DNA of 20,858 bases from JAKEGK01 sp036507695 (lineage in GTDB: Bacteria > Pseudomonadota > Gammaproteobacteria > SZUA-152), in the NCBI GenBank assembly GCA_036507695.1, contig DATCIR010000069.1, positions 1-20,858 of the forward strand, in the 5' to 3' direction. The notes below the pieces were generated by a model. That model searched no databases. It worked only from the letters and a program-made list of their open reading frames with translations, and had not been told where the DNA came from. This document shows positions 7,724 to 15,600 of the stretch, piece by piece. Within the stretch, counting starts at the first letter, position 1. Every line of letters starts with the position of its first letter. A program made the position numbers and the translations under genes.

Positions 7724-10700
7724 TTGTGGGAGAATAGAATAGAAAGCCAATTATGGTTGGGTTTTTGGATTGGCCGCTTATCGATAGGGGACAGATCTTT
7801 TTTTCTAATAACACGGGCGACTTTCGTTATCTATACCTACCTGAAAAATAGATCTGTCCCCTTTCGTGCGCCCTTTCGTGCAAAAATATTTTGCGCAAGC
7901 TTGTTGATCAGTCTGGCCTGGCACAACATAAGTTTCGCCGCGTTTAACCACGACCCGTCCCTGACCTGGACCACGCTGCACACGGAACACTTCCGCATTC
8001 ACTATCATGACGGTGAGGAAGCGCTGGCGCAAAAAGCCGCGCGCATCAGCGAACGGGCGCACCGGCGCATCAGCCAATTCTTTCAATGGGAACCCAGGGA
8101 ACCGACCCAGCTGATACTGGTCGACCGCATGGATTTCAGCAACGCATTCGCCCTGCCCCTGCCGCGCAACACCATGTACATCATCGTGACCCCGCCGGAT
8201 GGCCTGGACAGCATCGACAACTATCATGACTGGCTCGACCTGGTCATTACCCACGAATACGCCCATATCGTGCATGTCGACATGGCCGCCGGGCTGGCAA
8301 AAGGCGCGCGGGATATTTTCGGCCGGCAACTCTTCTTCTTCCCCAATGCGCTGCAACCTCCGTGGGTGCTGGAAGGTATCGCCACTTACACTGAAACCCA
8401 ACTGGCGCCCGGCATCGGCCGCGGTCAAAACAGCTCGTTCCGCAGTTTAATGCGTTTGGAAGTGGAGTCCGGTATCAAGCCGCTGTCGCAGGTTAATATG
8501 CCGGTCGTCAGCTGGCCGGCCGGCAACACCCGTTATCTCTACGGCGTTTACTTCTTTAATTTTCTGATGCAAACCTATGGCGAACAACACGCGCAGCGCT
8601 GGTTTAAGCAATACAGCGGCAACCTGGTTCCGTTTTTAATGAACAACACGGCAAACAGCGTGTTCAACAAAAACATGGGCGCCTTATGGGAAGAATTTAA
8701 CGATTATCTGCAACAACAGTTTGCAGCCGAAATTGAAGCCATCACGGCCAAAGGCGTCACTACCGGCGCGCAATTGACCGAGTTTGGCTACACCACCGGC
8801 CAGCCGCGCAGCCTGCCCAATGGCGATATATTGTTTGTGAAACAGGATTGGCTGCAGGAACCCCGGCTTATGCGGCTGCAATCCGGCGCTAGCGAGGCCG
8901 AGGAAATAACGCGCGTCCATGGCGACCGCTTTGACGCGCACCCGCAAGCCGGGATACTGATCGCCGAAATCGACCGGGTGGACAATGTCAATTATTACTC
9001 CGACCTGCATCACATCGACCTCGCCACCGGCAAACGCACACAACTGACTTTCGGCCAACGTTACAAGCACGCCGCCTGGAGCCCCGATGGAGCCAGCATC
9101 ATCGCGGTGCAAGTCACGCAAGGCAATAGCGCCCTGCATTTACTCTCGGCCATGGGTGACTACCAGAAAACCTTGTGGCAGAGCGGCAATTTCGAAATCG
9201 TTTCGGAGCTGGACTGGTCGCCCCGTACCAACACCCTCGCCGCAGCGGTGTGGCGGCCAGAAACACGCTGGAACCTGGAATTGTTCGACCTCGGCACGCA
9301 ACGCTGGCAGCCGTTGACAGCGACGCGCGGCGTGGAATCGCAACCGCAATTCGTCCCCGGCGGCAACGCGTTGTTGTACAGCGCCGACTATGACGGCGTA
9401 TTCAATATTTACCGGCTGGAACTTGCTTCACGGCAAGTCACGCAACTGACCAACGTAACCGGTTCCGCCTTATCCGCGACCTGGCTCCCCCAAAGCGAAG
9501 ACCTGATTTACCTGGGTTTGCACGCCAAGGGTACCGACATCTATCAGCTGGCAAAGGAACACGCCTTTAACAAAGCGGTGGATCTTGGCGCGTTGCCGGA
9601 GCCCTATGCGTTTACCGCGCTGTCCTCGGACGAACAACCCTATACGGAAACAACCGCCTATTCGGCCCTGGATAAACTCGCGCCGACCGGCTGGTTTCCC
9701 TATCTGGCGTTGACCGAGGAACGCAGTGAATACGGCGTCAGTGTGTTTGGCGCCGACCCGCTGAACTGGCATCAATATTCCCTGACCCTGGCCTATGACG
9801 CGCAAAATAACTGGCCGCTCGGTTGGTTTGATTATTATTATGACCGCTGGCGGATTGCGCTCAAAGCCTACTTTGAACGCAGCGTACTGACGGTGCTGGA
9901 CGCGCAAAATAACCTGAATAGCTTTCGTGATTCCGACACCCTGACCTTGGAAGCCATCCTGCCCTGGCTCACCCGTGACCGGCAATGGAGCCTGCATGTG
10001 GGCGCCAGTGCGAATCGCGAATCGGACAAGGACGTTGCACCCAATGGCGTCCCGCTGCAGGCAACCCGGGATGAATTGCTCGGCCTTGCCCTGACCTTTA
10101 ATTCAGCGCAGCATTTTCCGCGCGGCATCAGCCTGGATGACGGATTCCGCTGGCGCGCGGTGGCCGAAGACAGCGATACGCTGGACAGTGATTTCACCGG
10201 CCAGGTGTACAGCCTGGACTGGCGCGGCTACTTCAACCTGCACCGCCAGCATGTGCTGGCGGTGCAACTGACCGCTGGAACCGGAACCGGCGATCCCAAT
10301 CCCTTCCGCCTCGGCGGCAGCGATGAAAGTTTCTCCCTGTTTCCACCCCTGGCCGCCCTGCTGGAACCCACCGCCGAGGTATTTAACCGGCGCGAATACC
10401 CACTGCGCGGTTATCCCACCGGACTCAATGCGTTGCTAGGGCGCCAAATGTTGTCAGCCAATCTGGAATGGCGGTTCCCGGTGGCGTTGCTGGAAAAGAC
10501 GCTAATGGCGCCGCCGGCCGGCATCTACCAGGTGCATGGCGCCCTGTTCTACAGCGCGGGGGATGCTTGGGATGATCGCACAGAATCTGCGGATTATGTA
10601 AGCAGCGCGGGCATGGAACTGAATGTGGAAGTGATATTGGGTTACCTGATTCCAATCAACCTGCGGTTGGGTTACGCGCATGGCTTTGACCGCGGTGGCG

Positions 10701-10738
10701 AGGATCAATGGTATCTGCACAGCGGGTTTACTTTTTAG
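7724..10738 (+). CDS. Zincin domain + TolB-like propeller + outer-membrane barrel
   Basis: A large envelope protein of up to 1004 residues. A signal-peptide-like core (FCASLLISLAWHNISFA) precedes a peptidase-MA-like domain with THEYAHIVHVD (zinc motif 177-181) and PPWVLEGIATY, in which Glu217 is a likely third ligand. TolB/PD40-like blades follow (about 360-620; AAWSPDGASI, DWSPRTNTLAA, PLLYSADYDG-type repeats). The last third is a barrel similar to bacterial surface antigen/Omp85 ends, finishing on an aromatic (HSGFTF). The 5' end is odd. The open frame starts at a TTG at 7724 without a ribosome site, and residues of about 22-46 are encoded by a REPIN-like repeat. No in-frame ATG or GTG precedes the signal sequence, so the true start is uncertain or lost. 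Domain order is secure, substrate unknown. Confidence 0.72.
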   Translation: MWENRIESQLWLGFWIGRLSIGDRSFFLITRATFVIYTYLKNRSVPFRAPFRAKIFCASLLISLAWHNISFAAFNHDPSLTWTTLHTEHFRIHYHDGEEALAQKAARISERAHRRISQFFQWEPREPTQLILVDRMDFSNAFALPLPRNTMYIIVTPPDGLDSIDNYHDWLDLVITHEYAHIVHVDMAAGLAKGARDIFGRQLFFFPNALQPPWVLEGIATYTETQLAPGIGRGQNSSFRSLMRLEVESGIKPLSQVNMPVVSWPAGNTRYLYGVYFFNFLMQTYGEQHAQRWFKQYSGNLVPFLMNNTANSVFNKNMGALWEEFNDYLQQQFAAEIEAITAKGVTTGAQLTEFGYTTGQPRSLPNGDILFVKQDWLQEPRLMRLQSGASEAEEITRVHGDRFDAHPQAGILIAEIDRVDNVNYYSDLHHIDLATGKRTQLTFGQRYKHAAWSPDGASIIAVQVTQGNSALHLLSAMGDYQKTLWQSGNFEIVSELDWSPRTNTLAAAVWRPETRWNLELFDLGTQRWQPLTATRGVESQPQFVPGGNALLYSADYDGVFNIYRLELASRQVTQLTNVTGSALSATWLPQSEDLIYLGLHAKGTDIYQLAKEHAFNKAVDLGALPEPYAFTALSSDEQPYTETTAYSALDKLAPTGWFPYLALTEERSEYGVSVFGADPLNWHQYSLTLAYDAQNNWPLGWFDYYYDRWRIALKAYFERSVLTVLDAQNNLNSFRDSDTLTLEAILPWLTRDRQWSLHVGASANRESDKDVAPNGVPLQATRDELLGLALTFNSAQHFPRGISLDDGFRWRAVAEDSDTLDSDFTGQVYSLDWRGYFNLHRQHVLAVQLTAGTGTGDPNPFRLGGSDESFSLFPPLAALLEPTAEVFNRREYPLRGYPTGLNALLGRQMLSANLEWRFPVALLEKTLMAPPAGIYQVHGALFYSAGDAWDDRTESADYVSSAGMELNVEVILGYLIPINLRLGYAHGFDRGGEDQWYLHSGFTF
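7787..7861. repeat. REPIN-like inverted repeat, copy 2 (in 5' end of a reading frame)
   Basis: 75 bp bounded by GGGGACAGATCT (7787-7798) and AGATCTGTCCCC (7850-7861). The arms continue as TTTTTTT on the left and AAAAAT on the right, the same asymmetry as copy 1, while the middle is unrelated. The right edge is followed by a tandem duplication of CCCTTTCGTGCG (about 7859-7882), mirroring the duplicated left edge of copy 1. The length is a multiple of three and it has no stop in the surrounding frame. Confidence 0.8.
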
Positions 10739-10770
10739 AATTTTAAACCGGCAACCTGTTGTATAAGGTC

Positions 10771-10802
10771 AAAACAAAAAAGCCCGAACTGTGTTCAGGC
10801 TT
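10771..10802 (-). terminator. Rho-independent terminator of the defence operon
   Basis: Read on the minus strand, AAGCCTGAAC-ACA-GTTCGGGCTT forms a 10-bp stem with one wobble/mismatch, followed directly by a T run (TTTTTTGTTTT). It lies about 32 nt after the darG stop and also marks the downstream edge of the AT-rich block. It may additionally act on the plus-strand barrel gene, but the T run is on the minus side. Confidence 0.8.
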
Positions 10803-10833
10803 CTAGCGATTTTGTGCTCAATAGACACTTAGT

Positions 10834-11874
10834 TTAAGCCAGCCACCCTTGCTCTTTTAGCCTATTCCAAGCAAGCCTAATGTGCGGTTCTTGGAATATT
10901 TCTTTCTTTCTATTATTCCATGATTGAATTGCACGAATGGCATCATCTACATCATTCACCCCAGATTCGTTCATAAAAACCCAATGCACACTGGAAAGCA
11001 ATTCCATACCATAGGGAGTTTCAAATCCTTCAATAAGAGCTGCAACGCGTTCTACATGATTTTGCAAGTCTTCATCACCGCTTTCTCGAATAAAATTTTC
11101 TGCTTCCGATAGCGCTGATTTTGTTGGCTGTATCTCAGACTCCACTACATTATCGCCGACACCTTCAATATAATGCCCATCCATTGTTGTTAACACATGG
11201 CGTAATACATCAGAGTAGGGGCCAAATTTATCTTTTGTAAAATTCAACTTAAGGTCCCGTCCAGCGAATTCAAGAAAATAAGCTAGTTTTTGAACCTCAA
11301 GTTTGCTTAAGCTAAATTCCATTTGGCGATAAATCGAAAGTACTTTTACAATTGCAGCTCTTCCAGGTGTCATCTTAGGCTTCTTAGTATTAGTTTCCAT
11401 TGAAGCAGGATCTGGCCCGCCACTGGGCTCAAATAAACGCACATCTACATCAGGCAAATCTGAAAACGCTTTTTCTATGCGAGGTTTAACATCAGCCCAA
11501 TCGAGCCCTCCATTACCACAACCAAGCGGTGGAATTGCAATGGATTTAATCTTCAAGCTTTGAACCTGCTTAATCAGATCCTTCAATCCTTCATCTATAT
11601 AAGACATTTTAGTTTTTTCACGCCAATGCTGCTTAGTTGGAAAATTGATAATATAGTGCGGTTGCACTAAACCACCCGCATCATAAATAAACATTTTCCC
11701 AGTTTTTACTTTTTCTTCTTTACACGCATGTGAATACACTTTGTAATTTTCCGGCCATTTTTTCTTGAATTGAAGCGCGATTCCCTTACCCATGACACCA
11801 ACACAATTTACCGTGTTGACAATCGCGTCAACTGATTCTTTGAGTAAATCGCCTTTCATAATATTTATAGTCAT
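10834..11874 (-). CDS. darG: DarG, macrodomain antitoxin (DNA ADP-ribosylglycohydrolase)
   Basis: Antitoxin of DarTG: its macrodomain removes ADP-ribose from thymidine in DNA and so reverses DarT, and in known DarGs the C-terminal part also binds and inhibits DarT. Residues 1 to about 150 are the macrodomain, with GDLL, VDAIVNTVNCVGVMGKGIAL (ADP-ribose loop) and IPPLGCGNGGLDW. A linker (about 152-172) leads to a helical C-terminal domain (about 173-346) beginning RAAIVKVLSIYRQ and containing EVQKLAYFLEFAGRDLKLNF and KFGPYSDVLRHVL, which vaguely recalls Panacea/SocA-like antitoxin folds. The start codon is 11 nt after the darT stop with only a weak ribosome site, so translational coupling is likely. 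A terminator follows. The call is firm from domain order and its toxin neighbour. Confidence 0.93.
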   Translation of the reverse strand: MTINIMKGDLLKESVDAIVNTVNCVGVMGKGIALQFKKKWPENYKVYSHACKEEKVKTGKMFIYDAGGLVQPHYIINFPTKQHWREKTKMSYIDEGLKDLIKQVQSLKIKSIAIPPLGCGNGGLDWADVKPRIEKAFSDLPDVDVRLFEPSGGPDPASMETNTKKPKMTPGRAAIVKVLSIYRQMEFSLSKLEVQKLAYFLEFAGRDLKLNFTKDKFGPYSDVLRHVLTTMDGHYIEGVGDNVVESEIQPTKSALSEAENFIRESGDEDLQNHVERVAALIEGFETPYGMELLSSVHWVFMNESGVNDVDDAIRAIQSWNNRKKEIFQEPHIRLAWNRLKEQGWLA

Positions 11875-11885
11875 AACTTAACCGC

Positions 11886-12590
11886 TTATTGTCCTAGAAA
11901 ATACCAGTCTTTCTTAACGTACACATCAATGTTTAATCCATGCTTCTGTAAGATACCTTCAACCAAATTCTTCCTGCTATCGTCGATTACACCGATATAG
12001 TGAATGTGTTCTAAGATGAAACGATCTTTTACCAGAAATTCAGCTTGCCTCGTTTCCATTCTAGACATGTACCGGGGATTATTCGCGTTACTTTTCCAGA
12101 ATTTACAGTAGCCATCCAAAGTTGGTTTTTCAAAAAATAACGGCCAATCTATTTTGTCTAAGTCAGCTATGTCAGAGTAAGCTGTGCTATTGAAAACTGA
12201 CGCATTCTTATCGTAAAAAACAAAATCTAATCCAGCTGTAACAACTGTATCAACGTCAGAAACTAAATGAACAATGTCTTCCTGCTTATAGGCGCACCCC
12301 GGAACGTTACCATTATTAATAGTAAAGAGCATTGGAGATCGAGGGGCAAAGTAAAACGGAACATAATCGTGCAAAACTCCACCAACGCCTACTATCACCT
12401 GTTTTGCCGCTCTACGCCCTTGAATTTCCTGATACGCAATATCTAGATGTGTTATCTGATTGTTTTTTAATGTATTTTTTGATAACAAGCAAGCATTATG
12501 CGCAATTCGATCAATATTGTCGAGAGCGGTAATGTGAAAAATATAAAGTGGATCAGGGATTTGTGGCATGTAGCAAAAAATCTGACTCAT
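11886..12590 (-). CDS. darT: DarT, ssDNA-thymidine ADP-ribosyltransferase toxin
   Basis: DUF4433/DarT-family toxin that uses NAD+ to ADP-ribosylate thymidine bases in single-stranded DNA, blocking replication; DarTG pairs are established anti-phage systems. Family features are IPDPLYIFHITALDNI at the N-terminus, a YVPFYFAPRSPMLFTI strand-loop, and METRQAEFLVKDRF with the probable catalytic Glu in AEFLV. The protein is 234 residues from 12590, or 227 from the in-frame ATG at 12569, which gives the MP...P start usual in the family. Neither ATG has a Shine-Dalgarno sequence, and a promoter-like motif ends only some 15 nt before 12590, so translation may be leaderless and weak, which suits a toxin. 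The partner darG follows after 11 nt. Confidence 0.93.
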   Translation of the reverse strand: MSQIFCYMPQIPDPLYIFHITALDNIDRIAHNACLLSKNTLKNNQITHLDIAYQEIQGRRAAKQVIVGVGGVLHDYVPFYFAPRSPMLFTINNGNVPGCAYKQEDIVHLVSDVDTVVTAGLDFVFYDKNASVFNSTAYSDIADLDKIDWPLFFEKPTLDGYCKFWKSNANNPRYMSRMETRQAEFLVKDRFILEHIHYIGVIDDSRKNLVEGILQKHGLNIDVYVKKDWYFLGQ

Positions 12591-12605
12591 TGTTTAATAT
12601 TTAAC

Positions 12606-12634
12606 TACATAAGATCTTCTTCGATACTACCCAA
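12606..12634 (-). promoter_or_regulatory. Putative internal promoter for darTG
   Basis: On the minus strand, TTGGGT (12629-12634) and TATGTA (12606-12611) are separated by 17 nt. Transcription would start near 12599, leaving about 9 nt before the first darT ATG. It lies in the 105-nt gap after the helicase gene, the largest gap in the operon, so darTG could be expressed independently. It is a motif match only. Confidence 0.35.
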
Positions 12635-12695
12635 GTCCACCAATAAAATCTATTCTCAACACAAACATTAAAGGTCTCGAAACCAACGCGCAGCG

Positions 12696-15600
12696 CTATG
12701 GCGTTAACTTAAATTCCTCCAGGTCAAGTTCAATATTTGAATTCGTATTTTCTTCAACTGTTTCCTTCGTATACTCCCGATATTCTGTGTATATGTTAGC
12801 TCTGTCTTTATGCCCAGTTGGATCGATGCCCAATGAGTGCAAAGTGTTAACAAGATCCGCAATACATCCTTCTGGATCCACGGTATAACTTGAACCCCAA
12901 CACCGCCAGAATTTCCAACCTACTCGTTCCATGGTGCGCTGACGCGTAAAATCCTCTTTCCATTTTTCGGGTGGGTGGAATTTATCGCCATCCAGTTCAA
13001 TAGCCAACCGGCGATCGTTTTCACCTTCAACGACTAAATCTATAGAATACTGGCCTACTTTTACTTGAGGTGTTACGAAATAACCGAGATCATCAAGTCG
13101 TTTGTAAACATCACGTTCAAAATCAGAATCACATAAATCCAAAGGATTATCTGCCTGTTTCTGTTGGGGCATAGGATCTTGAAAATGACGTAACGTTCTT
13201 GATCTTAAGTCACTTTCATTAGGTAAGTCAGACTCGGTAATACTTCTAAATAAATACATACGATCACGCGCGCGGGATAGCGCAACATTAAATCGTTGCT
13301 CGTATTCACGTTTTGTCAGAGACATACCCTGCCCAGGACCAACTACCATGGACAGAAACATAATATCTTTTTCCTTACCCTGAAAAGTTGCAGAATCGCC
13401 ACACGCAATATCATGTCGTTGATAAATTTCCTCACCAAGTTCTACTAACAATCTGTCCTGTATTGCTTTTGCCTGCTCTGCACCAATTAGCGAAATAACA
13501 CCAATACTACGATCACCATATTTAGAATTTTCAACAATGGTTTTTATTTCTTCGACTATTGCCTCAACCTCAGCAATATTTATCTTTTTACGATCTTCCC
13601 TGATACCATCTTTTACGTAAACATCTACCAATGGTGGATCAATGCGTTCCGATGCCTTGGGAATTCGCAGTGGAACCAAAGGTTCTGTGTAAAACTGCAT
13701 ACTAAAACGAATAATCGGTTCAACACAGCGAAAATGCTCAGTCAACATAATTCGTTGACTAGGAAACATGGCATTTGCTAAATCATAAATTGAACTACCA
13801 GGTAATAGCAGCTCCGAGTACGGCTGCTCCCGCAAATAGTTGTGTTTCAACTGCAATATTTTTTCTTCCGCGAGAAACGCCGCAGTTGGACTAACTTGTT
13901 TATCATCCCCGACTACCAACAATTTTTTCGCCCGCAATATGGCTGGTATCGCAGTAACATCCGACTGTGACGATTCATCAATAATCACCAAATCAAAACT
14001 TCCAAAATCAGATGGCAAGCTTTCACTTATACGCCATGTAGGCATAATCCAACAGGGAACGCCATCATAACAATCTTCCATAGCACGATAAGCATCCCGC
14101 CGATGCCGGGGGGCGCGTTTGCCGGTACCTTTGCCAATTTTCGCGATCGCGGCGACAAAACGCGTCAAAGCGCTTTGCACTCGTTCCGTCAGCGATTGGT
14201 GTAATCCAATATGGGTTTTAATCTTGACCAAACCAGTAAAAGTCTTCTTCAGATCTTTATCTAACTTAGCTCGTTGTTCGAACGCTTCACGTAAACGCTC
14301 ACGCCCGTCAATACTCTTTACATATGCTTTTTGCCGCTTCCAGCGCCAGCTTTCAAACCAGTGCATTGGCGCCCATTCATCCTCCTCTCCCAGCAGCGGT
14401 TCCGTAACTAATTTCTCTGCCCACATTTTCGCGCCTGAGTCTCCAATCATTTGCGCAATGCGACTCACCGTCAACATCCTTGGCAATAGGTCATGTAAAC
14501 GCGACGCCTCATTCAGTAGGCCCTGCCAATGCTTCATTATTTGATCAATAGTATATTTAGGATTACCGATGCCTTTATCTATTGCTACCCGTAAGTTATT
14601 CGAAATGTCACCCTCACAATTTTGCAATTTTTGTTTTAAATCACTTAAGCGCTGCCTTTGTGCACTTAGTGAAATTCGTGACGTGTGGCTTTCTATTGCC
14701 TGGATCGCACGCTGTGCTTCCCGGCGATCGTTCAGCATTTGATTAACATTCAATCCGTGCGGGAATAAAATATTTAGTTCAGTAGTAATGTGCTTCCACG
14801 TTTTTGTCGCCAACTCTACAGCATTGTTAATGCGGTTTTGCAAATCGTCTAAAGACTTAAACAAATCACCAAAAAAATAGTCTATCTGCGGTAATCCGTA
14901 TTCCCGACCAATACTATTCCATTTAACCATGAAGTAGCGGGTTTCATCTTGAAACCGAAGAAAGCTCTTCACATGTTGCCACTGATCGACAGAATTAGGT
15001 TTTTCCCCATGCACCTCCACTCTGTCTAAAAGCGCTTTTGCTTCACGTTTACCAAAACTTAGCAACCCAAACGCCTTTTGACCATTCAGCAAATTTTCCA
15101 GCGCGTTGTCTATGTCCATGCGAACTTCTGAGGGATCTTCAATTAAAACGGGTGATTTCAAGTATACTTTTCTTAGGGTTGCAAGATCTTTCAGGGTAGG
15201 TAAAATTTCCTCGAATAATAGGAAGTGCTCATGCCCCAAACCATTTGTTGCCCAATGGTCAAACAAGGCACGTAACCACGCATTACTAGTCATATCGTCC
15301 ATTACCACCAACAGCTGTTTTATTTGAGGCAGTATAGATTTGGCTCGGTGCACCGCATTATCAGCGGTGACCGACAACGGTGGTAAATTATCGGATTTCG
15401 CTCTTTCTCCTAAATCTGCGGCAGTCTTCAAGTCTTCGTGGATAGCGGCAATCTGTGCTGTATCTAACAAATCAGCCACTGAAGGCAAGTTTTTATTCAC
15501 ATGCACTATATCTTTTCCCAGTGTACGCCGCGCCTTCCGAATTTCGGCAATATCACCGTCAGAAAATTGCGGGTTGAATTCTTTGCCCGGCCCCAATTCA

